From positions 806,001 through 870,000 of the forward strand of contig CP136508.1 of assembly GCA_008011715.2 (NCBI GenBank): a stretch of 64,000 nucleotides of DNA, written 5' to 3'. A model generated the notes under the pieces. That model had not been told where the DNA came from. It saw only the letters and a program-made list of their open reading frames with translations, and did no database searches. The stretch comes from [Empedobacter] haloabium. GTDB lineage: Bacteria > Pseudomonadota > Gammaproteobacteria > Burkholderiales > Burkholderiaceae_D. A program made the position numbers and the translations under genes. This document shows, piece by piece, positions 34,042-43,776 of this stretch. Every line of letters begins with the position of its first letter. Position 1 is the stretch's first letter.

Positions 34042-36531
34042 CTACGCTGGCGTGGACAGGTTGACGTCGAGATTGAAGCTGCGCACGTCGCCGCGCAAAT
34101 CGGTCAGAGGCCCCAGCAGGCTGGCATCCTCCCACGCCGGTGCCTTGACGAAGCCGGCGGCCCAGTCCAGCACGTCCTCGGCCGGCATCGGCCGGGCGAT
34201 GCCGTAGCCCTGCGCCAGGTCGCAGCCGAGGCGGATCAGCAGCGCGCCGTGCGCTGGCGTCTCGACGCCTTCGGCGATCACGCTGCGGTTGAAGGCGCGC
34301 GCCAGGCCCACGACCGCGCTGACCAGGTGCAGGTCGTCGCGGTCCACCAGCATGTTGCGGACAAAACTCTGGTCCACCTTCAACACGTCGGCCGGCAGGC
34401 GCTTCAGGTAGGCCATCGACGAATAACCCGTGCCGAAGTCGTCCAGCGCGAAGCGGATGCCCATCGCCTGGCATTCCTGCATGATGCAGCGCACGTGATT
34501 GACGTCGTGCAGGGCCGACGATTCCAGGATCTCCAGCTCCAGCAGCCGTGGCGGTACGGCCGGGTACTCTTCCAGGATGGCGCGCAATTGCTGGACGAAG
34601 TCGGCGCGCTGGAAATGGCGCGCCGCGATGTTGACACTGACGCCCCACATGCGGCCCGCCGCGCACCATTCGGCCAGCTGCTCCAGGGCCTGGCGCAGCA
34701 CCCATTCGCCGATGTCGGCGATCAGGTCGGTATGCTCCACGGCCGGCAGGAACTCGCCGGGACCCAGCAGGCCGCGAGTGGGATGGCGCCAGCGCAGCAG
34801 CGCTTCCATGCCGACCACGCGGCCGTGGCGCATGTCCACCTTGGGCTGGTAGAACGGCACCAGCTGGCCCGCCAGCAGCGCTTCGCGCACCTCGGTGCGG
34901 CGGTTGTGGTGGGTGCGCACCTGCTCGTCCAGGTCGGCGTCGAAGAAGTGCACCTTGCGCCGCCCCTGCACCTTGGCCTGGTACAGCGCCTGGTCGGCAT
35001 GGCGCAGCAGGTGGTCGGCGCTGACGTCCGCACCCTTGTGCACGGCCACGCCGACGCTGGCCGTCAGCGGCACCGTGCGCGAGCCCGCCAGGTAGGGCCG
35101 CGTCAGCGCCAGCATCAGGCGCTCCAGCGTGCGCTCGACGCCGGCGCGGTCGCCATGGTCGCGCAGCAGCAGCACGAATTCGTCGCCGCCCAGGCGTGCC
35201 ACGTAGTGCTCGTTGCCGGCGAATTCATGCAGCCGGCTGGCGACCTGTTTCAGCACCTCGTCGCCCAGCGCATGGCCGCCGCTGTCGTTGACCTGGCGGA
35301 AGTGATCGAGGTCGAACAGGCAGACGGCCAGCACGGCGCCGCCCGCGCGCGCCCGCGCGATCTCCTGGTCGAAGCGGCCGGCCAGGGCGGCGCGGTTGGG
35401 CAGCCCGGTCAGAACGTCGTGATAGCTGCGCCACGACATCTGCTGGATCAGCTGGCGCGTCTCGCTGACGTCGCGGAACACCAGCACGGTGCCATGCAGG
35501 CCGCCGCCGGCCTTGCGGATCGGCGCGGCCGTGTATTCGACGTTGAAGCGGCGGCCGTCGCGGTGACGCAGGTTCTGGTCCTTCGCCTTGACCACCGGTC
35601 CGCCCGCCTGCACGGCAGCCAGGGTCTTCATCAGGGTGTGCTGGCCGAAGTTGTTCGCCAGCGCGAACACGTCGTGCAGCTCCAGGCCGCGCGCCTCGGC
35701 CGGCGCGAAGCCGGTCAGCGCCTGCGCCGTTTCATTCATCGATTCGACCCGGCCCCACGGGTCGGTCACGATGACGGCGTCGCCGATCGAGGCCAGGGTG
35801 ACTTCGCTGCGTTCCTTCTCCGATTGCAGCGTCTGCATCAGCTCCTGGATGCGCGCCGCCATGTCGTTGAACGTGATGGCCACGGCCTGCGCTTCCGGAA
35901 ACCCGCGCACCGGCAGGCGCACGTGGTACTGGCCGTCGCGGAAGGCCTGGGTGGCACGGCCGACGCGGCGCAGCATGCGCCGCGTTGCATAGATCAGGAG
36001 GCCCAGCAGGAAATAGACGAGGAACACGTTCAGGCACGTGACGAGGGCCTGGCGACCCAGCGCGCGCCAGATCACGTTCAGCGCCGGCGTGGCGCTGAAC
36101 CACAGTTCCAGGTGCGCGTGCGAGGCGCCCAGCGGCACCGTGTAGGTCAGCGGACCGAGGCCCGTCACGCGGGCGAACCAGGCCGGATAGGCCGGCTTTT
36201 CCGGCGGCCGTGTGGCCACCAGCGCGCCGGCGTCATCGAGCCAGCGGATGCGCGCCACGGCCGCGTTGACGTCGGCGGCGCGTTGCAGCAGCGCGCCGAT
36301 GGCGGCGCGGTCGTCCGTCGGCGCCAGCGGCGCGACGGCCTCCGTCAAGCCTTGCGTCACCTGCCGCGATTCCAGCACCAGCTGGTGGCGCGCCTGAGCC
36401 GCTTTGGAATCGACCAGCAGGGTGTAGCGCACCGCCACGACAGCCAGGATCAGCACGGAGATCGGCACGAACAGGCGCGCGTAGGCGCCCATGTTCATCC
36501 AATGGGAGACGATTCTGGTGGCTAGGGGCAT
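34042..36531 (-). CDS. Membrane GGDEF-EAL protein with HAMP and PAS domains
   Basis: 829-aa cyclic-di-GMP signalling protein. It has a TM helix at about 18-40, a periplasmic sensor to about 165, a second TM helix (VTCLNVFLVYFLLGLLIYAT), HAMP (TRRMLRRVGRATQAF...), PAS (ASIGDAVIVTDPWGRVESMN), GGDEF (VARLGGDEFVLLLRDHGD) and EAL (RVVGMEALLRWRHP; LDDFGTGYSSMAYLKRLP; VIAEGVETPAHGALL). Both the GGDEF active-site signature and the EAL metal-binding residues are intact, so the protein may be bifunctional. Stands alone. Confidence 0.95.
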   Translation of the reverse strand: MPLATRIVSHWMNMGAYARLFVPISVLILAVVAVRYTLLVDSKAAQARHQLVLESRQVTQGLTEAVAPLAPTDDRAAIGALLQRAADVNAAVARIRWLDDAGALVATRPPEKPAYPAWFARVTGLGPLTYTVPLGASHAHLELWFSATPALNVIWRALGRQALVTCLNVFLVYFLLGLLIYATRRMLRRVGRATQAFRDGQYHVRLPVRGFPEAQAVAITFNDMAARIQELMQTLQSEKERSEVTLASIGDAVIVTDPWGRVESMNETAQALTGFAPAEARGLELHDVFALANNFGQHTLMKTLAAVQAGGPVVKAKDQNLRHRDGRRFNVEYTAAPIRKAGGGLHGTVLVFRDVSETRQLIQQMSWRSYHDVLTGLPNRAALAGRFDQEIARARAGGAVLAVCLFDLDHFRQVNDSGGHALGDEVLKQVASRLHEFAGNEHYVARLGGDEFVLLLRDHGDRAGVERTLERLMLALTRPYLAGSRTVPLTASVGVAVHKGADVSADHLLRHADQALYQAKVQGRRKVHFFDADLDEQVRTHHNRRTEVREALLAGQLVPFYQPKVDMRHGRVVGMEALLRWRHPTRGLLGPGEFLPAVEHTDLIADIGEWVLRQALEQLAEWCAAGRMWGVSVNIAARHFQRADFVQQLRAILEEYPAVPPRLLELEILESSALHDVNHVRCIMQECQAMGIRFALDDFGTGYSSMAYLKRLPADVLKVDQSFVRNMLVDRDDLHLVSAVVGLARAFNRSVIAEGVETPAHGALLIRLGCDLAQGYGIARPMPAEDVLDWAAGFVKAPAWEDASLLGPLTDLRGDVRSFNLDVNLSTPA

Positions 36532-36647
36532 GGCTTGGTCGAGTGAGCGAAGATGCGCCCGCCATTATTACCTAGAATGCAATTCCTGTGTGCAACCAGC
36601 AGGATGATTTTTAATCTGCTGTTGCGGCGCAACATGCCGGGCCGGGC

Positions 36648-37133
36648 TCAGGCTCCCAGCAACGCCTCGATGTCACCGGCGATCTCCTCCGGCTTGGTCG
36701 TCGGTGCGTAACGGTGCGCCACGGTACCGTCGCGCCGCACCAGGAACTTGGTGAAATTCCATTTGATCGCTTCGGTGCCGAACAGGCCGGGCGACGCGTG
36801 CTTCAGGAACCGCCACAGCGGATGAGCGTCCGGCCCGTTCACATCGACCTTGGCGAACAGCGGGAACGTGACGGCGAAGCGCGACTCGCAGAACGCGCCG
36901 ATTTCCTCCGCCGTGCCCGGCTCCTGCTTGCCGAACTGGTTGCACGGGAAGCCCAGCACGGCGAAGCCGCGGGCATGAAAACGTTCGTGCAGTTTCTCCA
37001 GGCCGGCATACTGCGGCGTGAAGCCGCAGGCGCTGGCCGTATTCACGATCAGCAGTACCTTGTCGTGGTACTGCGCCAGCTCGACCGGCTGGCCGGCCAG
37101 GCTGACGGCGGAAAAGTCGAAGACGGATGCCAT
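36648..37133 (-). CDS. Glutathione peroxidase
   Basis: 161-aa thiol peroxidase that reduces hydrogen peroxide and organic hydroperoxides. The catalytic site uses Cys36 (NTASACGFTPQ) in place of selenocysteine, with Gln in GFPCNQFGKQEPG and Trp/Asn in KWNFTKFLV. The start at 37133 (MASVFDFSAVSLAGQPV) is the family start; the open frame upstream is a shadow of pilU. Just downstream of pilU on the same strand. Confidence 0.94.
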   Translation of the reverse strand: MASVFDFSAVSLAGQPVELAQYHDKVLLIVNTASACGFTPQYAGLEKLHERFHARGFAVLGFPCNQFGKQEPGTAEEIGAFCESRFAVTFPLFAKVDVNGPDAHPLWRFLKHASPGLFGTEAIKWNFTKFLVRRDGTVAHRYAPTTKPEEIAGDIEALLGA

Positions 37134-37141
37134 GGGAGTCC

Positions 37142-38278
37142 TCAGATCAGGCCAAGATGTTCGGTACCGGCGGACAGGTCGCGCGTCTTGGCGGCCTTGC
37201 CTTCCAGCTTGATCGCCAGCCGCAGGTCGTTGACGGAATCGGCGTTGCGCAGTGCGTCCTCGTAGCTGATCTTGTCCGCCTCGTACAGGTCGAACAGCGA
37301 CTGGTCGAAGGTCTGCATGCCCAGCTCGCGCGACTTCTTCATCAGCTCCTTGATCTCGTGCACCTGCCCCTTGAAGATCAGGTCCGAGATCAACGGGGAG
37401 TTCAGCATGATCTCGATGGCCACCGCGCGCCCCTTGGCTTCCTTCAGCGGAATCAGGCGCTGCGAGATCATGCCCTTCAGGTTCAGCGACAGGTCCATCA
37501 GCAGCTGCTGGCGGCGCTCCTCGGGGAAGAAGTTGATGATGCGGTCCAGCGCCTGGTTGGCGCTGTTGGCGTGCAGGGTGGCCAGGCACAGGTGGCCCGT
37601 CTCGGCGAAGGCGATGGCGTGGTCCATTGTCTGGCGGTCGCGAATCTCACCGATCTGGATCACGTCCGGCGCCTGGCGCAGCGTGTTCTTCAGCGCGATT
37701 TCCCAGTCTTCCGTATCGACGCCCACCTCGCGCTGCGTGACGATGCAGTTGCCGTGCGGGTGCACGAACTCCACCGGGTCCTCGATCGTGATGATGTGGC
37801 CGTAGCTGTTGGCATTGCGGTAGCCGACCATCGCCGCCAGCGTGGTCGACTTGCCCGAGCCGGTCGCGCCGACCATGATGACGAGGCCGCGCTTGGCCAT
37901 GATCACGTCCTTCAGCACTTCCGGCAGGCCCAGGTCGTCCAGCTTCGGGATCGCGCTGTTGATCGTGCGCAGCACCATGCCGACGGCGCTCATCTGCACG
38001 AAGGCCGAGACGCGGAAGCGCCCCAGGTCACCCGGGCTGATGGCGAAGTTGGCTTCCTTGGTCAGTTCGAACGAGGCGGTCTGCTTGTCGTTCATGATCG
38101 AGCGCGCCAGGTCGGCCGTGTGCGCGGCCGTCAACGGCTGGGCGGAGACAGGCGTCAGCTTGCCGTCGATCTTCATCGCGGGCGGGAACCCGGCCGTGAT
38201 GAACAGGTCCGATCCCTTCTTGCTGACCATCAGGCGCAAGAGGTCGAACATGAATTTGGATGCCTGGTCGCGTTCCAT
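37142..38278 (-). CDS. pilU: Type IV pilus retraction ATPase PilU
   Basis: 378-aa PilT-dependent retraction ATPase. Walker A GATGSGKSTTLAAMVG, Asp-box IITIEDPVEFVHPHG, Walker B APDVIQIGEIRDRQTM and His-box TGHLCLATLHANS are all present. PilU members are distinguished from PilT by the C-terminal extension (LAIKLEGKAAKTRDL...), present here. Lies 9 nt downstream of pilT. Confidence 0.96.
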   Translation of the reverse strand: MERDQASKFMFDLLRLMVSKKGSDLFITAGFPPAMKIDGKLTPVSAQPLTAAHTADLARSIMNDKQTASFELTKEANFAISPGDLGRFRVSAFVQMSAVGMVLRTINSAIPKLDDLGLPEVLKDVIMAKRGLVIMVGATGSGKSTTLAAMVGYRNANSYGHIITIEDPVEFVHPHGNCIVTQREVGVDTEDWEIALKNTLRQAPDVIQIGEIRDRQTMDHAIAFAETGHLCLATLHANSANQALDRIINFFPEERRQQLLMDLSLNLKGMISQRLIPLKEAKGRAVAIEIMLNSPLISDLIFKGQVHEIKELMKKSRELGMQTFDQSLFDLYEADKISYEDALRNADSVNDLRLAIKLEGKAAKTRDLSAGTEHLGLI

Positions 38279-38287
38279 GACGGTCCT

Positions 38288-39331
38288 TTAGCCGGGGAAG
38301 TTCTCGGGGATCTTGGCGGCGGCACGGGCGGCGGCGGCCGAGATCACGTTGCGGCGCACCAGGTCCGTCAGGTTCTGGTCCAGCGTCTGCATGCCGACAT
38401 TGCTGCCGGTCTGGATCGCCGAGTACATCTGCGCGATCTTCGCTTCGCGGATCAGGTTGCGGATGGCGGGCGTGCCCACCATGATCTCATGGGCCGCCAC
38501 GCGGCCGGCGCCATCCTTGGTTTTCAGGAGCGTCTGCGAGATCACGGCCTGCAGCGATTCGGACAGCATCGCGCGCACCATCTCCTTTTCCTCGGCCGGG
38601 AAGACGTCGACGATGCGGTCGATGGTTTTCGCGGCCGACGACGTGTGCAGGGTGCCGAACACCAGGTGGCCCGTCTCGGCGGCGGACAGCGCCAGGCGGA
38701 TCGTCTCCAGGTCGCGCAGCTCGCCGACCAGGATCGCGTCCGGGTCTTCCCGCAGCGCCGAGCGCAGCGCGTTGCTGAACGAAAGCGTGTGCGGACCGAC
38801 TTCGCGCTGGTTGATCAGGCACTTCTTCGATTCGTGCACGAACTCGATCGGGTCCTCGATGGTGAGGATGTGGCCGTATTCCTGCTCGTTCAGGTGGTTG
38901 ATCATCGCCGCCAGCGTGGTGGACTTGCCGGAGCCGGTGGGGCCGGTGACGAGCACCAGGCCGCGCGGCTTGAGCGCGAAGTCGGCAAAGATCTTCGGCG
39001 CGTTCAGCTCTTCCAGCGTGAGGATCTTCGACGGGATCGTGCGCAGCACGGCGGAGGCGCCGCGCTCCTGGTTGTAGGCGTTGACGCGGAAGCGCGCCAG
39101 GCCGGGAATGGCGAAGCTGAAGTCGATCTCCAGCATCTCCTCGTAGGCCTTGCGTTGGCCATCGTTCATGATGTCATAGATCATGCCGTGCACGTCCTTG
39201 TGCTCCAGCGGCGGCAGGTTGATGCGGCGGACATCGCCGTGCACGCGAATCATCGGCGGCAGGCCGGCGGACAGGTGCAGGTCCGAGGCCTTGTTCTTGA
39301 CGGAGAATGCGAGAAGTTCGGAGATGTCCAT
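38288..39331 (-). CDS. pilT: Type IV pilus retraction ATPase PilT
   Basis: 347-aa hexameric motor that depolymerises PilA for twitching motility. Walker A GPTGSGKSTTLAAMINHL, Asp-box ILTIEDPIEFVHESKK, Walker B EDPDAILVGELRDLETI, His-box TGHLVFGTLHTSSAAKT; the C-terminal AIRNLIREAKIAQMYSAIQT is the PilT-specific helix. First gene of pilTU; divergent from yggS. Confidence 0.97.
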   Translation of the reverse strand: MDISELLAFSVKNKASDLHLSAGLPPMIRVHGDVRRINLPPLEHKDVHGMIYDIMNDGQRKAYEEMLEIDFSFAIPGLARFRVNAYNQERGASAVLRTIPSKILTLEELNAPKIFADFALKPRGLVLVTGPTGSGKSTTLAAMINHLNEQEYGHILTIEDPIEFVHESKKCLINQREVGPHTLSFSNALRSALREDPDAILVGELRDLETIRLALSAAETGHLVFGTLHTSSAAKTIDRIVDVFPAEEKEMVRAMLSESLQAVISQTLLKTKDGAGRVAAHEIMVGTPAIRNLIREAKIAQMYSAIQTGSNVGMQTLDQNLTDLVRRNVISAAAARAAAKIPENFPG

Positions 39332-39434
39332 TTATAATCCAATGAATAGAACGACAACTAAGCGAGTCAAAACAATTGCGGGACCTGCAACAGGCGGCTG
39401 GCTGGCCGCGCGTCGAAGGTCCCGGTCAACGATT

Positions 39435-40148
39435 ATGTCCACAATCACAGAGAACTTGCAAGCGGTGGCCGAGGCCATCGGGGCCGCCACGGCCGAGGCG
39501 CGGCGGCCACGCGACAGCGTGCGGCTGCTGGCCGTGTCGAAGACCTTCGGCCCCGAGGCCGTTATCGAAGCGGCGCGGGCGGGCCAGCGTGCGTTCGGCG
39601 AAAACTATGTACAGGAAGGCATCGACAAGATCGCGACCGTGAACGCGGCCTTGCCGGACGCAAGCCTGGAATGGCACTTCATCGGCCCGATCCAGAGCAA
39701 CAAGACACGTCCCATCGCCGAGCACTTCGACTGGGTGCACACGGTCGAGCGCGAGAAGATCGCCCAGCGCCTGGCCGAGCAGCGCCCGGCGGCGCGCGAA
39801 CCGCTCAACGTCTGCCTGCAGGTCAATATCAGCGGGGAAGCCAGCAAGAGCGGCGTCGCGCCGGGCCAGGTGGCGGCGCTGGCGCGTGTGGTGGCAGGCC
39901 TGCCGCAGCTGCGCTTGCGCGGCTTGATGGCCATTCCCGAACCCACCGAGGACTTTGCCGCGCAGCGCGCCGCGTTTGCCGCGTTGCGCGCGCTGTACGA
40001 CGAGCTGTGCGCACAGGGCTTCGTGCTCGACACGCTGTCGATGGGCATGTCGGCCGACCTGCGCGCGGCCATTATCGAAGGCGCCACCATCGTGCGCGTC
40101 GGCAGCGCCATCTTCGGCGCGCGCCATTACAACAAAGGACAAGCATGA
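39435..40148 (+). CDS. YggS family pyridoxal-phosphate homeostasis protein
   Basis: 237-aa PLP-binding protein (PLPBP/YggS), with no enzymatic activity known. PLP-binding Lys36 is in RLLAVSKTFGPEAV; further blocks are FGENYVQEGIDKIA, WHFIGPIQSNKTR, and LSMGMSADLRAAIIEGATIV then RVGSAIFGAR. The start at 39435 was preferred to upstream in-frame starts that overlap pilT. ATGA overlap with proC, the usual neighbour. Confidence 0.95.
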   Translation: MSTITENLQAVAEAIGAATAEARRPRDSVRLLAVSKTFGPEAVIEAARAGQRAFGENYVQEGIDKIATVNAALPDASLEWHFIGPIQSNKTRPIAEHFDWVHTVEREKIAQRLAEQRPAAREPLNVCLQVNISGEASKSGVAPGQVAALARVVAGLPQLRLRGLMAIPEPTEDFAAQRAAFAALRALYDELCAQGFVLDTLSMGMSADLRAAIIEGATIVRVGSAIFGARHYNKGQA

Positions 40149-40969
40149 AGATCGCATTCATCGGCGGCGGCAATATGGCCGCCGCGCTGATCGCCGGGCT
40201 GGCCGGCAAGGTCACGCCGGGTGCCAATCTGCACGTCGTCGACCCGAACGCCGAAGCGCTGGAACGGCTGCAGCGCGAGCACGGCGTGACGACGGCCGCC
40301 GCCATCGACGCGGCTGTCACGGCCGGTGAAGTCATCGTGCTGGCCGTGAAGCCGCAGAACATGCGCGAGGTGACGACGGTACTGCAGCCGCTGCTGGCCG
40401 CGGCGCCGCAGCGGCCGCTGGTCGTATCGATCGCGGCCGGCATCCGCGCACGCGACCTGGCGCGCTGGCTGGGCGGCTACGACGCCATCGTGCGCTGCAT
40501 GCCGAACACGCCGGCGCTGATCGGCATGGGCGTGACGGGCATGGTGGCACACAGCGGCGTGACGGCCGCGCAGCGCACCCTGGCGGACCAGGTACTGCAG
40601 GCGGTCGGCACGACGCTGTGGCTGGACGACGAAGGGCTGATCGATGCGGTGACCGCGGTCTCCGGCAGCGGCCCCGCATACGTGTTTTACTTCATCGAAG
40701 CGATGCAGCAGGCCGGCGTGGAGCTGGGCCTGACGGCGGAGCAGAGCCTGGCGCTGGCGCAGGCCACGTTCACGGGCGCGGCGCAACTGGCGGCCCGCTC
40801 GGACGAGCCGGTGGCCGTGCTGCGCGAGCGCGTCACGTCGAAAGGCGGCACCACCCATGCAGCGCTGACCAGCATGGAGCAGGGCGGCGTCAAGGATGCC
40901 ATCGTCGCGGCCGTGAAGGCGGCGGCGGCGCGCGGCAAGGAACTCGGCGACGAGCTGGGGGCGCAGTGA
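40145..40969 (+). CDS. proC: Pyrroline-5-carboxylate reductase
   Basis: 274-aa NAD(P)H-dependent last enzyme of proline synthesis. N-terminal Rossmann GGGNMAAALIAGLAG, then VLAVKPQNM, MPNTPALIGMGVTGM and the C-terminal signature SGSGPAYVFYFIEAMQQAGV. Coupled to yggS upstream and to the VOC gene downstream (GTGA overlap). Confidence 0.97.
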   Translation: MKIAFIGGGNMAAALIAGLAGKVTPGANLHVVDPNAEALERLQREHGVTTAAAIDAAVTAGEVIVLAVKPQNMREVTTVLQPLLAAAPQRPLVVSIAAGIRARDLARWLGGYDAIVRCMPNTPALIGMGVTGMVAHSGVTAAQRTLADQVLQAVGTTLWLDDEGLIDAVTAVSGSGPAYVFYFIEAMQQAGVELGLTAEQSLALAQATFTGAAQLAARSDEPVAVLRERVTSKGGTTHAALTSMEQGGVKDAIVAAVKAAAARGKELGDELGAQ

Positions 40970-41346
40970 TCCATCACCTGTCGCTGGGTGTGCGCGACCT
41001 GGCCGCCAGCGCGGCGTTCTATGATGGCGCGCTGGGTGCGCTGGGCTTTCGCCGCGTGTTCGAGGACGATGACGCCATCGGCTACGGCACCGTCGACGAC
41101 GAAGACATCCTGTGCCTGAAGCTGCGCCCCGACGCGGTGGCGCCGGGCGCCGGCTTTCACCTGGCATTTGCGGCGCCGGGACAGGCGGCGGTCGATGCGT
41201 TCCATGAGGCGGGGCTGCGCGCCGGCGGCTTCGACAACGGCGCGGCCGGGCTGCGAGAAGAGTATGGGCCGACTTACTATGCCGCGTTCCTGGTCGATCC
41301 GGACGGGCACCGGGTTGAGGCGGTGTTCAAGGGAGGCCCAATGTAG
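40966..41346 (+). CDS. VOC family (glyoxalase-like) protein
   Basis: 126-aa single vicinal-oxygen-chelate domain. It starts with GTG at 40966, overlapping the proC stop by 4 nt (VIHHLSLGVRDLAASAAFYD). Metal-site-type residues are in the N-terminal HHLSL and C-terminal HRVEAVFK; AFLVDPDGHRVEA is typical of VOC proteins. Substrate unknown. A strong intrinsic terminator follows. Confidence 0.88.
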   Translation: MIHHLSLGVRDLAASAAFYDGALGALGFRRVFEDDDAIGYGTVDDEDILCLKLRPDAVAPGAGFHLAFAAPGQAAVDAFHEAGLRAGGFDNGAAGLREEYGPTYYAAFLVDPDGHRVEAVFKGGPM

Positions 41347-41348
41347 AG

Positions 41349-41373
41349 CGGCCCGCTTGCGCGGGCCGTTTTT
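41349..41373 (+). terminator. Intrinsic terminator after proC-VOC operon
   Basis: CGGCCCGC, loop TTGC, GCGGGCCG, then TTTTT. The 8-bp GC stem with a U-tract is ideal. It lies 3 nt after the VOC stop and next to the convergent DUF883 gene. Confidence 0.9.
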
Positions 41374-41375
41374 GC

Positions 41376-41753
41376 TTAGTCGCGCGACACGATCACGCCG
41401 AGCAGCAGCCCGACGACGCCGCCGACGATGACGGCCTTCCAGGGATTGTCGTGCACGTAGGTGTCGGTCGCCTGCGCCGCCAGCTTGGTGCGGGCAATCA
41501 CCGAGTCTTCCAGGGTCAGCAGGTTGGTCTTGGCGCTGCGCAGGGTTTCCTGCATTTTCGCGCGCGCTTCGCCGATTTCCTCGCTGTTGGCCGCACCGCG
41601 CAGCCACTGCTCGGCATCACTGATGGTTTTCTTCAGGTCGCTCATCAGGCGGTCGCGTGCCGCCGTCATGTCGCCCGGCGTGTACGTGCTGCCGTTGCTG
41701 CTGCCATTGCCCTTCGTGTTGCCGGTACCTTCGAGATTGGTGGTCTGGTCCAT
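41376..41753 (-). CDS. DUF883 (ElaB/YqjD-type) membrane-anchored protein
   Basis: 125-aa protein of the family that tethers ribosomes to the inner membrane in enterobacteria. The N-terminus is low-complexity (Asn/Gly/Ser), the middle is helical (AARDRLMSDLKKTISDAEQW; RSAKTNLLTLEDSVIARTKL), and the C-terminus is DNPWKAVIVGGVVGLLLGVI then VSRD, a glycine-zipper TM tail. Start at 41753 behind AGAGGCGATC. Confidence 0.88.
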   Translation of the reverse strand: MDQTTNLEGTGNTKGNGSSNGSTYTPGDMTAARDRLMSDLKKTISDAEQWLRGAANSEEIGEARAKMQETLRSAKTNLLTLEDSVIARTKLAAQATDTYVHDNPWKAVIVGGVVGLLLGVIVSRD

Positions 41754-41849
41754 ATGATCGCCTCTTTTTTTGGATTGAACAGCTGGAACGTCTAGTCTAA
41801 TCAGCGGTGGCTTGCGACGCTTGTGTTGTCGCAATTTTTCTTGACGGCA

Positions 41850-42731
41850 TCAGCGCAGGGCGTAATCCAGCGCGATACCGGCAAAGACCGCCGCTCCCAG
41901 GTAGTTATTGTGACGGAATGCTGCAAAGCACGGCGCACGCTCCCGGCCGCGGATCAGGAACCAGTGGTAGACGACGCAGGCGGCGGCGGCGGCAAGCCCG
42001 ATGTGGAACCAGGTACCCAGGCCGAAGTACGTGCCGGCCGCCAGCAGGATGGCCAGGTGCACGACGTAGCACAGCATGATGATCGTCACGTCCCAACGGC
42101 CGAACGTGATGGCGGAAGTCTTGATGCCGATCTTCAGGTCGTCGTCGCGGTCGACCATCGCGTATTCGGTGTCGTAGGCCACGGCCCAGAATACATTGCC
42201 CAGCAGCAGCAGCCAGGCCCAGGACGGGACCGTGTTCTGGACGGCGGCGAAGGCCATCGGAATGCCGAAGCCGAACGCGATGCCCAGGTAGGCCTGGGGA
42301 ATGGCGAAGAAGCGTTTGAAGTAGGGGTAGGTGCCGGCAATGATGACGGCGGCCACGCTCAGCTGCTTGACCAGTGCGTTCAGCGGCAGGATCAGCAGGA
42401 ACGCGACGATGGACAGCCCGGCGGCGATGGCGACGGCTTCCTTGCCGCTGATGCGTCCGCTGGTGATGGGGCGGTCGGCGGTGCGCTTGACGTGGCGGTC
42501 GAAATCCTGGTCCGCGTAATCGTTGATGGCACAGCCGGCCGAGCGCATCAGCAGTGTGCCCAGCGAGAAGATGACGAGCAGGTGCCAGGCCGGCACGCCG
42601 CCGCTGGCCAGCCACAGCGCCGACAGCGTCGGCCACAGCAGCAGCACAGTGCCGATGGGCTTGTCGAGCCGGACGAGGCGGAAATACAGTTCCAGTTTGC
42701 TGAGGGCGGGAGCGGGAGCGGACACGGACAT
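41850..42731 (-). CDS. ubiA: 4-hydroxybenzoate octaprenyltransferase
   Basis: 293-aa membrane prenyltransferase of ubiquinone synthesis. The first Asp-rich motif is [20 protein letters not shown], the second is [20 protein letters not shown]; both carry the Mg-diphosphate aspartates. Eight or nine TM helices. ATG at 42731 was chosen over a TTG at 42743. It lies 18 nt after the oxyR stop on the same strand. Confidence 0.96.
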   Translation of the reverse strand: MSVSAPAPALSKLELYFRLVRLDKPIGTVLLLWPTLSALWLASGGVPAWHLLVIFSLGTLLMRSAGCAINDYADQDFDRHVKRTADRPITSGRISGKEAVAIAAGLSIVAFLLILPLNALVKQLSVAAVIIAGTYPYFKRFFAIPQAYLGIAFGFGIPMAFAAVQNTVPSWAWLLLLGNVFWAVAYDTEYAMVDRDDDLKIGIKTSAITFGRWDVTIIMLCYVVHLAILLAAGTYFGLGTWFHIGLAAAAACVVYHWFLIRGRERAPCFAAFRHNNYLGAAVFAGIALDYALR

Positions 42732-42749
42732 TTCAGTAAGCAATGAGGA

Positions 42750-43691
42750 TCAGACAGTGGCGTCGGCGGCCAGGTTGGTAACGCCGGGCAGTTCGCACTG
42801 GGCGACGGCTTCGACGACGGCGTCGATGGCGGCCTTGCGGGTAAAGCTCTTGCGCCAGACGATGACGACGCGGCGCGACGGCTGCGGCTCTTCGAAATAG
42901 CGGAACTGCAGCATGCCGCCCGTGGCGTTCATGTCCGGCACGGAGGCGCGCGGCAGCACCGTCAGGCCGATGCCGCTGGCGACCATGTGGCGGATGGTTT
43001 CCAGCGACGAGCCTTCGAAGGTGCGCTGCATGCCGTTGCCCGGCGTGGCGTAACGGGCCATTTCGGGGCAGACCTCCAGCACCTGGTCGCGGAAGCAATG
43101 GCCGTTACCGAGAAGTAGCATGGTTTCGCTTTTCAGGTCCTCGGCGGGAATGCGCTCGCGCTCGACCCACGGGTGGTGGTTCGGCATCGCCACGACAAAC
43201 GGTTCGTCGTACAAGGCCTGCATGGCCATGCCGTGCTCGGGCAGGGGCAGGGCCATAATGGCGGCGTCCAGCTCGCCCTGGCGCAGCAGCTCGAGCAGCT
43301 TGACGGTGAAGTTCTCTTGCAGGATCAGCGGCATCTGCGGCGTCTTCTCGATCATCGCCTTGACGAGTGGCGGCAGCAGGTAAGGGCCGATCGTGTAGAT
43401 GACACCGAGGCGCAGCGGGCCGGCCAGTGGGTCCTTGTTCTGCTTGGCCAGCTCCTTGATGGCGGCGGTCTGCTCCAGTACCCGCTCGGCCTGCGCGACG
43501 ATCTGGGCTCCCAGCGGCGTGACGGAGATTTCCGTGCCGCCCCGCTCGAACAAGGTGACACCGAGCTCGTCTTCGAGCTTCTTGATCGCGACCGACAAGG
43601 TCGGCTGCGCCACGAAGCAGGCTTCGGCCGCATGCCCGAAATGTTTGGCGCGCGCGACCGCGACGATGTACTTGAGTTCGGTGAGTGTCAT
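42750..43691 (-). CDS. oxyR: Hydrogen peroxide sensing regulator OxyR
   Basis: 313-aa LysR-type regulator. The HTH is at the N-terminus (HFGHAAEACFVAQPTLSVAI). The redox switch is intact: Cys199 and Cys208 in GNGHCFRDQVLEVCPE fall at the same numbers as the E. coli pair. Start at 43691 (MTLTELKYIVAVARA); an in-frame longer reading crosses into rfaE2 antisense and is rejected. Followed by ubiA. Confidence 0.95.
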   Translation of the reverse strand: MTLTELKYIVAVARAKHFGHAAEACFVAQPTLSVAIKKLEDELGVTLFERGGTEISVTPLGAQIVAQAERVLEQTAAIKELAKQNKDPLAGPLRLGVIYTIGPYLLPPLVKAMIEKTPQMPLILQENFTVKLLELLRQGELDAAIMALPLPEHGMAMQALYDEPFVVAMPNHHPWVERERIPAEDLKSETMLLLGNGHCFRDQVLEVCPEMARYATPGNGMQRTFEGSSLETIRHMVASGIGLTVLPRASVPDMNATGGMLQFRYFEEPQPSRRVVIVWRKSFTRKAAIDAVVEAVAQCELPGVTNLAADATV

Positions 43692-43776
43692 GAGCTTATG
43701 GACCAGTGAGTGCCGGTGATATTGTAACGGAATGCCTTGGCTATAATGGCGCGATACCGCTAGCAAGAAAGACACC